This document shows, one piece after another, positions 22,697-32,377 of a DNA stretch of 45,472 nt. The notes beneath the pieces are model-generated. The model worked only from the letters and a program-made list of their open reading frames with translations, made no database searches and was not told where the DNA came from. Where the stretch lies: positions 1 to 45,472 of the forward strand of contig CANOBU010000005.1 in assembly GCA_947564425.1 (NCBI GenBank). The letters run 5' to 3'. Made by a program: the position numbers and the translations under genes. This stretch comes from an uncultured Eggerthellaceae bacterium. GTDB taxonomy: Bacteria > Actinomycetota > Coriobacteriia > Coriobacteriales > Eggerthellaceae. Numbering within the stretch: position 1 is the first letter of the stretch; the number at the start of each line of letters is the position of its first letter.

Positions 22697-22768
22697 TGGA
22701 TCCGCGCTGCAGGATCGCAGGTGGAACGGTGAGATTCACCCCTTAGCATCTTTCCCCGGAACCCGAAC

Positions 22769-22796
22769 TTGACAGCAAACATTTGTTCGGTAGAAT
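22769..22796 (+). promoter_or_regulatory. recA promoter
   Basis: A perfect -35 TTGACA (22769-22774) is followed after 16 bases by TAGAAT (22791-22796). The predicted start is near 22803, 24 bases before the recA ATG. The spacer is almost filled by a LexA box. Confidence 0.85.
22776..22789. promoter_or_regulatory. LexA (SOS) box of recA
   Basis: CAAACATTTGTTCG matches 12 of 14 positions of the Gram-positive/actinobacterial LexA consensus CGAACRNRYGTTYG. It sits between the -35 and -10 boxes, where bound LexA would block polymerase. The lexA gene with its own boxes is in the same window. Confidence 0.82.
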
Positions 22797-22826
22797 GTAT
22801 CCATCGGCTCTCGGAAAGAAGGACAG

Positions 22827-23885
<1,059 letters not shown>

Positions 23886-23899
23886 CGGGGTGCTGTTCC

Positions 23900-24505
23900 A
23901 TGGCAGATGCTGCGACCCTATCCGAGCTGCGCGCCCGCATAGAGGCTTTGGAGGCGGCCGATGCGGCTTTCCCAGAGCACGGTTCCCAGGCTCGGGGGGA
24001 GGGACGCGACCAGGCGCCCTTCCCCGGTATCGCCGGCGAGGGCGCTGCAGGCGGAAAGCAGGGGCGCAGCGCGTTCGACAAGATCGTCGCCCTGGTGAAT
24101 GCAAGCGATAAATCCGAGCTGGCCCTGCGGACGCGCTTGGAGCGCGACGGCTTCGATGCCGGCGAAGTGCAGGAGGCCATCGAGCGGGCCAAGGGCTACG
24201 GATTCATCGATGACGGGCGCTTCGGCAGACTCCTCATAGAAAGCCGCCTGCGCCAAGGATGGGGCAGCATCGGCATCGAGCGCGACCTCAGGGGCAACGG
24301 CATCGATCCCGCGACGTTCCCGGGCTGGCCCGATGAATACGACGTAACCTACGAAGCCGAGCTCGAACGGGCCCTCTCCCTCCTGGACCGCAAACCGCCC
24401 CGCTCGAAGAACCTGCGGGAAGGGGCCTATCGCAAGGCGGTCCAGAAGGGCTTCCCCCCGTCGGTGGCCTCGACGGCCGCCCGGTTGTGGAGCGAGGGGC
24501 GCTAG
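23900..24505 (+). CDS. recX: Regulatory protein RecX
   Basis: RecX restrains RecA filaments. The 201-residue protein has the RecX helical repeats from about residue 58: SELALRTRLERDGF, then GFIDDGRFGRLLIESRLRQGWG, then a final helical pair with KAVQKGFPPSVA. The first 55 residues, rich in Ala, Glu and Gly, are not part of the RecX fold and have no recognisable domain. Start choice is uncertain, since the ATG at 23900 lacks a clear SD. Position 14 bases after recA is the standard arrangement and supports the call. Confidence 0.88.
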   Translation: MADAATLSELRARIEALEAADAAFPEHGSQARGEGRDQAPFPGIAGEGAAGGKQGRSAFDKIVALVNASDKSELALRTRLERDGFDAGEVQEAIERAKGYGFIDDGRFGRLLIESRLRQGWGSIGIERDLRGNGIDPATFPGWPDEYDVTYEAELERALSLLDRKPPRSKNLREGAYRKAVQKGFPPSVASTAARLWSEGR

Positions 24506-24730
24506 GGTTTCCAGGTCGATGGCATTTACCTGCTTATTTGTGTGCATAGCGGTATTTTTCGCGTCGTGCCGGCCATTTCAACGTACTATATGGGGGTATG
24601 AGAATTCGTACCCGCAAGGGTTTGCCTATAACAAGTCGATACGCCCGTTTGCCGCAACGCATTCTCATGCCTTGGCCCGTGCGGCCAGGGCATACCTGTA
24701 TATGGTGGTATTTGATAGAAAGGGGATACG
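24506..24730. other. Intergenic leader of rny
   Basis: No gene is supported here; a 78-codon open frame lacks any family features and overlaps rny. The stretch is AT-richer than its surroundings and contains TATAAC (24627-24632), a candidate -10 without a clear -35. A nine-base stem with one G-U pair (24669-24677 with 24683-24691, five-base loop) lies 39 bases before rny and has no T-run. Confidence 0.5.
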
Positions 24731-26263
24731 ATGCCTGATTTCGTTTTGGCTGTAATCGCCGCCGTCATCGGCATAGTCGTCGGTTTCGCCATCGCCCGCT
24801 TCCTGGTTGCGTCCTCCTCGAAGAAGGCGGCCCAGGAGGCCGAGACGCTGCTGGACGACGCCCGGCGCCAGGCCGATTCCATAACCCGCGAAGCAAAGGT
24901 CGAGGCCAAGGACGAGGCCCTGCGCCTGAAAGCCGAGATAGAGGAGGAGCGCAAGGAGCGCCAGCGCTCGGTCCGGGAAGCCGAGCACCGCGTGCAGCAG
25001 CGCGAGGAATCGCTCGATCGCCGCACGGACTCACTCGATAAGCGCGAATCCCAGATATCGGACCTGCAGAGCCAGGTCGAGCGGCGCCAGGACGAGCTGG
25101 ACCAGGCCCACCAGGAGATGGAGCGGCGCCTGGAATCCGTTGCCGGCATGTCGCCCCAGGAAGCCAAGGAGGAGCTGCTGGCCGGTCTGAAAGAGGAGGT
25201 GGCCCACGAGAGCGCGGCCATCATCCGCGATTCCGAGGCCCGCACCAAGGCCGAGGCCGATAAGATGGCGCGCTCCATCCTCAGCCTTGCCATGCAGCGC
25301 ATCGCCTCGGACCATACGGTCGAGAACACGGTATCGACCATCCATATCCCCTCCGACGACCTGAAGGGCCGCATCATCGGGCGCGAGGGCCGCAACATAC
25401 GCTCCTTCGAGCAGATCACCGGCACGAACCTCATCATCGACGATACCCCCGAGTGCGTGACCATCTCGTGCTTCGATCCGGTCCGCCGCGAGATAGGCCG
25501 CGTCACCATGGAGAACCTCATCTCCGACGGGCGCATCCATCCCGCGCGCATCGAGGAGATGTTCCAGAAGGCCGAGAGCCTCGTCATGCAGAGGGTCCAG
25601 GAAGCCGGCGAGCAGGCCGCCTTCGATACGGGCATCCACGATATACATCCCGAGCTGATCCAGACCCTCGGACGCCTGCGCTACCGCACCTCCTACGGCC
25701 AGAATGTGCTGAACCATTCGCTCGAGGTCGCCTACCTCTGCGGCGTCATGGCCAGCGAGCTGGGCCTGGATCCGGTCCCCGCCAAACGCGCGGGCCTGCT
25801 GCACGATATCGGCAAGGCCATCGACCGCGAGGTGGAGGGCAACCACGCCACCATCGGCGCCGACCTTGCGCGCCGTTTCGGCGAGAGCGACTTCATCGTG
25901 CATGCCATCGAATCGCACCATAACGATATAGAGCCCTCCAGCGTGGTGGATGTGCTGGTGCAGGCCGCCGATGCCGTTTCGGCCGCCCGTCCCGGCGCCC
26001 GCAAGGAGACCCTCGATGCCTACATCAAGCGCCTGGAGAAGCTCGAGGAGATCGCCATGTCCTACGAGGGCGTGGAGCGCACCTACGCCATCCAGGCCGG
26101 CCGCGAGGTGCGCGTGATGGTGGAGCCCGAGAAGGTGAGCGAGGACACCACCGTGGTCCTGGCTCACGATATAGCCCAGCGCATCGAGAACGAGCTGCAG
26201 TATCCCGGCCAGGTGAAGGTCGTCGTGATCCGCGAGAGCCGGGCAGTGGGGATCGCCAAATAG
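24731..26263 (+). CDS. rny: Ribonuclease Y
   Basis: RNase Y is the membrane-anchored endonuclease that initiates mRNA decay in many Gram-positives. The 510-residue protein has an N-terminal transmembrane helix (about residues 3-24), a long charged coiled coil (about 30-190), a KH domain (about 200-265, with [13 protein letters not shown]) and an HD domain with the metal-binding pair in [12 protein letters not shown] (H358, D359). Length is standard. GAAAGGGG lies before the ATG. The following GHKL ATPase gene starts one base after its stop, so the two are almost certainly one transcriptional unit. RNase J and PNPase are also encoded in this window. Confidence 0.97.
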   Translation: MPDFVLAVIAAVIGIVVGFAIARFLVASSSKKAAQEAETLLDDARRQADSITREAKVEAKDEALRLKAEIEEERKERQRSVREAEHRVQQREESLDRRTDSLDKRESQISDLQSQVERRQDELDQAHQEMERRLESVAGMSPQEAKEELLAGLKEEVAHESAAIIRDSEARTKAEADKMARSILSLAMQRIASDHTVENTVSTIHIPSDDLKGRIIGREGRNIRSFEQITGTNLIIDDTPECVTISCFDPVRREIGRVTMENLISDGRIHPARIEEMFQKAESLVMQRVQEAGEQAAFDTGIHDIHPELIQTLGRLRYRTSYGQNVLNHSLEVAYLCGVMASELGLDPVPAKRAGLLHDIGKAIDREVEGNHATIGADLARRFGESDFIVHAIESHHNDIEPSSVVDVLVQAADAVSAARPGARKETLDAYIKRLEKLEEIAMSYEGVERTYAIQAGREVRVMVEPEKVSEDTTVVLAHDIAQRIENELQYPGQVKVVVIRESRAVGIAK

Positions 26264-26264
26264 C

Positions 26265-27341
26265 ATGCCGGGCCGCCTTTCCGATTTCGTCGAGGAGGTA
26301 AGCGGCGAGAGCCATCTTCGAGTCGAACATGATTTCGGCGATGGCTACGTGCGCCTGTGCACCTCCGAGGCGGAGCGGCGCCAAGCGGCCCAGGATATCC
26401 AATGCAGCGAGAACATCCTGCTGGAGATGATGCGCAATTCCAAGGATGCCCATGGCAGCCGCATCTTCGTCGCCTTGGCCAAGGAAGGCGCGAAGCGCAC
26501 CATAACCGTCATCGACAACGGGGATGGCATCCCCGCGGCCATGCACCGGCATATCTTCGAGCCGCGCGTCACCTCGAAGCTCGACACCTCTCACAAGGAC
26601 GCCTGGGGCCTCCACGGCCGCGGCATGGCGCTGTATTCCATAGCCCAGAACGCCGAGGAGGCGCGGGTGGTGTGCTCTGAAGAGGGGAAGGGGTCGGCCC
26701 TGCAGGCCGTCACCGATACCCTGGCGCTGCCGGAGCGCAGCGATCAGTCGAGCTTCCCCGCCTTCATCTTGAACGAGAAGGGCGAGGTGGCCGTGCGCGG
26801 CCCCCGCAACCTCTTGCGCTGCGCCTGCGAATTCGCCATCGAGGCCCGGGATAGCTGCACCGTCTGCGTGGGCTCGCCGGCCGAGGTGGCGGCTGCGCTC
26901 TGGGACTACGGCAACGCCGCCCTCACGCCGGCCTCGCGCATCTTCTGCAAGGACGCAGGCGAGCTTCCGCTTATCAAGCGCCTGGCCACAGCCGAGGATC
27001 CGGCAGCCTTCGCCGAGCTTGCAGCCGGGCTGGGGCTGGCGCTGTCCGAACGCACGGCGCGGCGCATCATGGACGGCCAGGTGAAGCCGGCCCTGCCGCT
27101 CCTGGAGCAGATCCGCATCGAGGATCCCCGCGCTGCGAAGGGCCCGCGCGGCAAGACGGCCGCGGGCAGGGCGCGGGCCGTCTCCCTCACCGCGTCCGAC
27201 CGCGAGCTCATCGCATCCGGCGCCCGGGAAGCCTTCGGCACCATCGCCGCGGACTATTACCTCCAGGACGATGTGCAGCCCTCGGTCGCCATCGGCCCCC
27301 GCTCCCTTACCATCACCATCCCGCTGATTCCCTCCGCCTGA
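26265..27341 (+). CDS. GHKL-type ATP-binding protein of unknown function
   Basis: A 358-residue protein whose first 130 residues are a histidine-kinase/Hsp90/MutL-type ATPase fold. The N box is LLEMMRNSKDA (E54, N58), the G1 box is DNGDGIP (84-90), and the G2-like lid motif is GLHGRGMAL (115-123). No HisKA, receiver, Hsp90 middle or MutL C-terminal domain follows; the remaining 220 residues are of no family I recognise, with a basic KGPRGKTAAGR stretch near 290-305. There is no transmembrane helix or signal peptide, so it should be cytosolic. It lies between rny (one-base gap) and spoVS, the place held by ymdB in Bacillus. A role in RNA decay or in signalling with SpoVS is inference from position only. 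Confidence 0.75.
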   Translation: MPGRLSDFVEEVSGESHLRVEHDFGDGYVRLCTSEAERRQAAQDIQCSENILLEMMRNSKDAHGSRIFVALAKEGAKRTITVIDNGDGIPAAMHRHIFEPRVTSKLDTSHKDAWGLHGRGMALYSIAQNAEEARVVCSEEGKGSALQAVTDTLALPERSDQSSFPAFILNEKGEVAVRGPRNLLRCACEFAIEARDSCTVCVGSPAEVAAALWDYGNAALTPASRIFCKDAGELPLIKRLATAEDPAAFAELAAGLGLALSERTARRIMDGQVKPALPLLEQIRIEDPRAAKGPRGKTAAGRARAVSLTASDRELIASGAREAFGTIAADYYLQDDVQPSVAIGPRSLTITIPLIPSA

Positions 27342-27480
27342 CCCTTTCTGGCCATTTATCGCGATTCCGTAGATTCCTATTGTATAAAGCAAACTTTTCA
27401 TGTAACAATTTTCTATAACGGTTTCGAACCCCTCCTACGCACTACGAATATGCTCCAAACGCTGAAGGCAAAGGAACGAC
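27342..27480 (+). promoter_or_regulatory. AT-rich upstream region of spoVS, probable promoter
   Basis: The segment 27355-27420 is strikingly AT-rich for this genome. It contains TATAAC at 27414-27419, a possible -10, and TTGTAT at 27380-27385. No hexamer pair with ideal spacing can be fixed. An independent promoter for spoVS (and perhaps miaB) is likely. Confidence 0.4.
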
Positions 27481-27825
27481 ATGCACGCTAGCGACTCTTT
27501 TGCAGGCCATAACTGCCTGAAGGTATCTTCGAAATCCTCCCCTGCATCGGTTGCCGGCGCCATAGCCGGGATGATCAAGGACGGCGTCCCCGTCGAGATG
27601 CAGGCCGTGGGTGCCGGGGCGGTGAACCAGGCCGTGAAGGCCATCGCCATCTCCCGCGGATTCCTGTCGCCTGTGGGCATCGAGATAGCCTGCGTGCCGT
27701 CTTTCGCCGATATCATCATCGACGGCGAATACCGCACGGCCATCCATTTCTCGATCCGCGCCCAGCATCTGCGCGGCATGACCGATCCCATCGACGGCGG
27801 CCTCAACTGCAAGCAGGATATCTAG
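27481..27825 (+). CDS. spoVS: Stage V sporulation protein S (SpoVS) homologue
   Basis: The core (about residues 12-98) closely follows Bacillus SpoVS: LKVSSKSSPASVAGAIAG, GAGAVNQAVKAIAISRGF and DIIIDGEYRTAI are clear family blocks. SpoVS is an Alba-like, probably nucleic-acid-binding protein; it is also found in bacteria that do not sporulate. This 114-residue version has about 12 extra residues at the N-terminus and about 15 at the C-terminus. AAAGGAA precedes the ATG. It follows the GHKL ATPase after a 139-base AT-rich gap and precedes miaB by ten bases. No other sporulation gene is visible here, so a role outside sporulation is likely. Confidence 0.92.
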   Translation: MHASDSFAGHNCLKVSSKSSPASVAGAIAGMIKDGVPVEMQAVGAGAVNQAVKAIAISRGFLSPVGIEIACVPSFADIIIDGEYRTAIHFSIRAQHLRGMTDPIDGGLNCKQDI

Positions 27826-27835
27826 GCCCTTGCCC

Positions 27836-29200
27836 ATGACCGGCTCCGTTGCCCCTTTCGGGGACCTCACCTACCAGGTGGTCACATTCGGCTGCCAGAT
27901 GAACAAGCACGATTCGGAGCGCATCGAGGGTATGCTGGAGGCCCTCGGCGCCCGCCCCGTTGGCACCGCCGCCGAGGCGGACATCGTGGTTTTCATGACC
28001 TGCTGCGTGCGCGAAGCAGCCGACGTGCGCCTCTATGGGCAGGTGAGCACCTTGAAGGGGGAGCCCTTGCGGGCCGATTCGCCCCTGGGGCGGCGCATCG
28101 TGGCCATAGGGGGCTGCATAGGCCAGCGCGACGGCCGCAAGCTGGCCGAGGCGCTGCCCAATGTGAACGTGGTGTTCGGCACCCATAACCTGCGCAGCCT
28201 GCCGGGCCTCCTCCGCGAGGCGCTCGATCGGCAGGAGCCTGCCGTGGAGGTTCTCGAGGCCTCCGACGGCTTTCCCACGGACCTCCCCGCATCCCGCGAG
28301 CACGCCTGGTCCGCCTGGCTGCCCATCGCCATCGGCTGCGATAACTTCTGCAGCTACTGCATCGTGCCCTATGTGCGGGGGCGCGAGAAGTCGCGTCCCT
28401 TCGAGGATATCGCAGCCGATGCCGCTGCCTACCGGGCCGAGGGCGTGAAGGAGATAACCCTGCTGGGGCAGAACGTCAACTCCTACGGCCGGGACCTCTA
28501 CGGAAAACCGCGCTTCGCAGAGCTGCTGGCCGCCGTGGCCGATACGGGCATCGAGCGCTTGCGCTTCGCCACCAGCCATCCCAAAGACATCACCGACGAG
28601 GTCATAGGGGCTTTCGGCACCCTGGAGAACCTGATGCCGGCCCTGCATCTGCCCGTGCAATCCGGCTCGGATCGCATATTGACCGCCATGAACCGCGGCT
28701 ACAGCCGCGAGCGCTACCTTTCCATTGTGGGCAAGCTGCGGGCGGCGCGTCCCGATATCGCCCTTTCCACCGATATCATCGTGGGATTCCCCGGCGAAAC
28801 CGAAGAGGATTTCCAGCAGACCTTCGATCTCGTGCGCGAGGTGGGCTACCACCAGGTGTTCACCTTCATCTACTCCAAGCGCCCCGGCACCCCTGCCGCA
28901 TTACTGGATGACCCCACCCCCCGCGAGGTCATCCAAGAGCGCTTCGACCGCCTGGTCGACCTCGTGCAGGATAATGCCTACCGGGCCAACCAGCCCGACG
29001 TCGGCACGGTGACGGACGTGCTGTTCGAGGGGCCGAGCAAGCGCGACGGCAGCCTGCTGGCGGGCCGCAGCCCCAAGAACCAGACGGTCCATGCGCCGCT
29101 GCCCGCCGGTACGGCGGCAACGGATTTCGAAGGCGTCATAGCACCCGTGCGCATCGACGAGGCGAAAACGTGGTATTTGAGGGGGACCCTCCTTGCCTAG
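27836..29200 (+). CDS. miaB: tRNA-2-methylthio-N6-dimethylallyladenosine synthase MiaB
   Basis: MiaB adds the methylthio group to i6A37 of tRNAs that read UNN codons. The 454-residue protein has the MiaB-specific first motif TFGCQMNKHDSE, further MTTase cysteines in MTCCVRE and GGCIGQ, and the SAM cluster motif GCDNFCSYC (cysteines 168, 172 and 175). A TRAM domain closes the protein. The ATG at 27836 is preferred to a TTG at 27830. It overlaps miaA by eight bases; miaA makes the i6A substrate, so the pair is functionally and translationally linked. Confidence 0.96.
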   Translation: MTGSVAPFGDLTYQVVTFGCQMNKHDSERIEGMLEALGARPVGTAAEADIVVFMTCCVREAADVRLYGQVSTLKGEPLRADSPLGRRIVAIGGCIGQRDGRKLAEALPNVNVVFGTHNLRSLPGLLREALDRQEPAVEVLEASDGFPTDLPASREHAWSAWLPIAIGCDNFCSYCIVPYVRGREKSRPFEDIAADAAAYRAEGVKEITLLGQNVNSYGRDLYGKPRFAELLAAVADTGIERLRFATSHPKDITDEVIGAFGTLENLMPALHLPVQSGSDRILTAMNRGYSRERYLSIVGKLRAARPDIALSTDIIVGFPGETEEDFQQTFDLVREVGYHQVFTFIYSKRPGTPAALLDDPTPREVIQERFDRLVDLVQDNAYRANQPDVGTVTDVLFEGPSKRDGSLLAGRSPKNQTVHAPLPAGTAATDFEGVIAPVRIDEAKTWYLRGTLLA

Positions 29201-30188
29201 GGGATCCGGCGCCGGCAGGGGAGGGGGCAGGGTCCCCGGCACGGGTACCGACCTGCAGGGGCCGGTCATCTGCGTGGTGGGCCCCACGGCATCGGGCAAA
29301 TCGGAGCTCGCCCAGCGTTTGGGCGAGGCGCTGGGCGGGGAAGTGATCAGCGCCGATTCCATGCAGGTGTACCGGGGCATGGATATAGGCACCGGCAAGG
29401 TGCCGGCCGCCGACCGGCGCATACCCCATCATGGCCTCGACCTCGTCGATCCGGGCGAACCCTATTCGGCCGCCCTCTTCCAAGATTACGGGCGGCGCAC
29501 CATAGCCGCCATCGACGCCCGCGGGAGCCGGCCGCTTCTGTGCGGCGGCACGGGCTTCTATGTGCGCGCCGTCATCGACGATTACGATTTCCCCGCCGGC
29601 GAGCAGCAGGGAAATCCCGTGCGCGACCGCTATAACGCGCTGGCCGCCGAGGAGGGCCCCGAAGCGCTCTGGGAGCGCCTGAGGATGCAGGATCCCGCCA
29701 GCGCCGGGCTGATAGCCCCCCGCGACGTGAAGCGCGTGGTGCGGGCCTTCGAGCTTCTGGAGGAGGGGACGACCTATGCCCGGCAGAAGCAGAACCTCGC
29801 CCATCTGGGCCAGGCCCTGCCGACGGTATTCCTGGGCATCGCCGTGCAGCCGGACGAGCTTCGCCGGCGCATCGACCGGCGCGTCGACGCCATGGTGGAA
29901 ACGGGGTTGATAGGGGAGGTCCAAGGTCTGCTCGACCGGGGGTTCCGCGAGGGGATCACGGCTCCCCAGGCTATCGGCTACAAGGAGATGGTCGCCTACC
30001 TGGACGGCACGGCCAGCCTGGATGGGGCCATCGCGGCCATCAAGACCGCAACCCACCGCTATGCCAAGCGCCAGCGCACCTGGTTCCGCAAGGATAGCCG
30101 CATACACTGGATCGATGGCGATGGGCTGGAGATGGACGCCATGGCGCAAGATGCGCTGGAACTCCTTGCTACAATCGGGTGTGCATAG
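29193..30188 (+). CDS. miaA: tRNA dimethylallyltransferase MiaA
   Basis: MiaA transfers a dimethylallyl group to A37 of UNN-reading tRNAs. The 331-residue protein has the P-loop GPTASGKS (about residues 30-37), the ISADSMQVYRGMDIGTGK block that binds the tRNA and substrate, and the later AIGYKEM and KRQRTWFRKD motifs. The TTG start at 29193 overlaps the end of miaB and has GAGGGGG about seven bases upstream. The first 22 residues are Gly/Arg-rich and extra compared with the family; no other good start exists before the P-loop. It precedes dapF by 18 bases. Confidence 0.93.
   Translation: MPRGSGAGRGGGRVPGTGTDLQGPVICVVGPTASGKSELAQRLGEALGGEVISADSMQVYRGMDIGTGKVPAADRRIPHHGLDLVDPGEPYSAALFQDYGRRTIAAIDARGSRPLLCGGTGFYVRAVIDDYDFPAGEQQGNPVRDRYNALAAEEGPEALWERLRMQDPASAGLIAPRDVKRVVRAFELLEEGTTYARQKQNLAHLGQALPTVFLGIAVQPDELRRRIDRRVDAMVETGLIGEVQGLLDRGFREGITAPQAIGYKEMVAYLDGTASLDGAIAAIKTATHRYAKRQRTWFRKDSRIHWIDGDGLEMDAMAQDALELLATIGCA
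30167..30175 (+). promoter_or_regulatory. Extended -10 box before dapF
   Basis: TGC-TACAAT is an extended -10 element with no recognisable -35. The ten bases TACAATCGGG are identical to those before phoH at 3551-3560. Here an SD (AAAGGAG, 30189-30195) follows, so dapF would have a short leader. Confidence 0.35.
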
Positions 30189-30206
30189 AAAGGAGCAGCC
30201 GAAGCT

Positions 30207-31073
30207 ATGGAACTGCGATTCGAGAAGCTGCAGGGAGCCGGCAACGACTTCATCTTCATCGAGGATATGGATGATGCGATCGACTTGGACCCATCGCAGG
30301 TGAGGTTCATGTGCGACCGCCATTTCGGCATCGGCGCCGACGGCGTCATCATGGTCAAGCCATCTCGCATCGAAGGCTGCGATGGCTTCATGCACTACAT
30401 CAACAGCGACGGCACCCTGGCCCAGATGTGCGGCAACGGCGTGCGCTGCTTCGCGAAATACCTGGTAGACCACGGTTTGGCTCCGGCGGACCGCCCCCTT
30501 TCCGTGGAAACGCGCGCCGGCGTGAAGACCATCGCCTGCGCGCTCGACGATGCGGGGAAGCTGGTTTCAGCGACGGTCGATATGGGGGCCCCGGTGCTGC
30601 AGCCCGATGCCGTGCCCACGGCGCTGGCAGCCGACGCGGAGTTCCGCGGCATGCCCTTCGTCTGCGACAGCCCCATCCCGTCGCCCTTCGGCGACTTCCG
30701 CTTCACCTGCGTCTCGATGGGAAACCCGCATGCCGTGACCTTCGTGGATGATTGCGATGCCATCGATATCGATGCCGTGGGAGCCTATTACGAATCCTGC
30801 AGCGCGTTCCCCGAGAAGGCCAATATCGAATTCGCGAGCCTGCGGCCCGAGGGCATAGCCATGCGGGTCTACGAACGGGGCTGCGGTGAGACCCTCGCCT
30901 GCGGAACGGGCGCCTGCGCCACGCAGGTGGCGGCCTTCCTGACGGGCCGCAGCGGCCCCGAGGGCGATGTGATGCTGCGGGGAGGCACCCTGCATATCGC
31001 CTACGAGCCCGGCGGCACGGTGCTCATGACCGGACCGGCTGCTGCGGTATACGGCGGCTGCATCACCCTGTAG
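30207..31073 (+). CDS. dapF: Diaminopimelate epimerase DapF
   Basis: DapF interconverts LL- and meso-diaminopimelate for peptidoglycan and lysine. The 288-residue protein has the family start LRFEKLQGAGNDFIFIE, the first catalytic cysteine in MCGNGVRC, and the second in CGETLACGTGACA. These two cysteines act as the base and acid pair. AAAGGAG lies 11 bases before the ATG. It stands between miaA and hflX, a recurring Gram-positive order. The pathway partners dapB and dapA are at 11736-13474. Confidence 0.96.
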   Translation: MELRFEKLQGAGNDFIFIEDMDDAIDLDPSQVRFMCDRHFGIGADGVIMVKPSRIEGCDGFMHYINSDGTLAQMCGNGVRCFAKYLVDHGLAPADRPLSVETRAGVKTIACALDDAGKLVSATVDMGAPVLQPDAVPTALAADAEFRGMPFVCDSPIPSPFGDFRFTCVSMGNPHAVTFVDDCDAIDIDAVGAYYESCSAFPEKANIEFASLRPEGIAMRVYERGCGETLACGTGACATQVAAFLTGRSGPEGDVMLRGGTLHIAYEPGGTVLMTGPAAAVYGGCITL

Positions 31074-31078
31074 GGCCC

Positions 31079-32362
31079 ATGCTGGAGGTACGCGAGATCC
31101 AGAACACCCGGGAGCGGGCCATCCTGGTGGGTATCGAGCGGCCCGGCGACGCATGGCCGGCATCCTCGTCCCTGGGGGAGCTGGAACGGCTGGTGGATAC
31201 CGTGGGTGCCGAGACGGTGGCCGTGACCTCCCAGCGCCTCGATGCCCCCAACCCGCGCACCTTCGTCGGCAGCGGCAAGGCCGCCGAGATAGCCGAGATG
31301 TGCCGGACCTGCAACGCCGACATCGTCGTCTTCGACGACGAGCTGACCCCTTCGCAGCAATCGAACCTCGAGCGCATCATGGACAAGTCGGTCAAGGTGA
31401 TCGACCGTACGGCCCTTATCCTGGACATCTTCGCGCTGCATGCCACGACCCGGGAAGGGCGGCTGCAGGTGCGCCTGGCCCAGAACCAGTACCTCTACCC
31501 GCGGCTGCGGGGCATGTGGGCCCATCTGGCATCCAACCGCATGGGCGGCGGCGTGGGATCGCGGTTCGGCGAGGGCGAGAGCCAGCTGGAGGTTGACCGC
31601 CGCATGGTGCGCAAGCGCATCTCGTCCATAAGGCGCGAGCTGGGCAAGCTGGATGGCATCCGCGCCGTGCAGCGCGAGAGCCGTGCGAGCAGCGGCGTGT
31701 TCAAAGCAGCGCTGGCCGGCTATACCAACGCAGGGAAATCAAGCCTTATCAATGCGCTGACCGGCGCCGATGTGCTCAGCATGGACAAGCTCTTCGCCAC
31801 CTTGGATTCCACCACCCGCAAGCTGAAGCTGCCGGAGGGCCGCGAGGTCGTGCTGACCGACACCATCGGCTTCATACGCAAGCTGCCCACGACCCTGGTG
31901 GAATCGTTCAAATCGACGCTCGATGAGATAAACGGCGCCGACCTCGTGCTGCATGTGATCGACGGCTCTTCCGACGAGATAGCCTATCACCGCGAGACGG
32001 TGGAAGAGGTGCTGCAGCAGATAGGGGCCGAGGCGATCGAGCGCATCCTGGTATTCAACAAGATCGATATGCTGGAACCGGGCATGCGCGACCGCCTGGC
32101 GCGCACCTATCCCGATGCCGTCCTGGTATCGGCGCTGACGGGAGAGGGGATAGGGGAGCTGGTGGAGCGCATCGCCCAGGCGGCCGCGGCCCGCGATACC
32201 CTCATCGATGCCCTGATACCCTACGACCGCGGCGACCTGGTGGCCCTCGCCCATCGCCAGGGGCGCATTATCAGCGAGGAGCACGGCGGCGACGGGACGC
32301 ATCTGCGGTTCTACGCGCCTGCCGAGCACGCCCATAGGTTCGCAGGATTCCTCCTGCGATAG
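31079..32362 (+). CDS. hflX: GTPase HflX
   Basis: HflX is a ribosome-associated GTPase that splits stalled ribosomes, notably under heat stress. The 427-residue protein has the N-terminal HflX domain (about residues 20-115) with VGSGKAAEI and VFDDELTPSQ, a basic coiled segment with MGGGVGSRFGEGESQLE, and the G domain with G1 GYTNAGKSSLINAL (about 213-226), G3 DTIGF and G4 NKID. The start is five bases after dapF with only a weak SD, suggesting coupling. The 3' end faces lexA on the opposite strand with a gap of 15 bases. Confidence 0.95.
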   Translation: MLEVREIQNTRERAILVGIERPGDAWPASSSLGELERLVDTVGAETVAVTSQRLDAPNPRTFVGSGKAAEIAEMCRTCNADIVVFDDELTPSQQSNLERIMDKSVKVIDRTALILDIFALHATTREGRLQVRLAQNQYLYPRLRGMWAHLASNRMGGGVGSRFGEGESQLEVDRRMVRKRISSIRRELGKLDGIRAVQRESRASSGVFKAALAGYTNAGKSSLINALTGADVLSMDKLFATLDSTTRKLKLPEGREVVLTDTIGFIRKLPTTLVESFKSTLDEINGADLVLHVIDGSSDEIAYHRETVEEVLQQIGAEAIERILVFNKIDMLEPGMRDRLARTYPDAVLVSALTGEGIGELVERIAQAAAARDTLIDALIPYDRGDLVALAHRQGRIISEEHGGDGTHLRFYAPAEHAHRFAGFLLR

Positions 32363-32377
32363 CGCTTGGCACCGCCC

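Noticed and set aside
24519-24755. Small open frame between recX and rny
   Set aside because: No SD, no homology recognised, and it runs into the rny start; the region looks like a leader.
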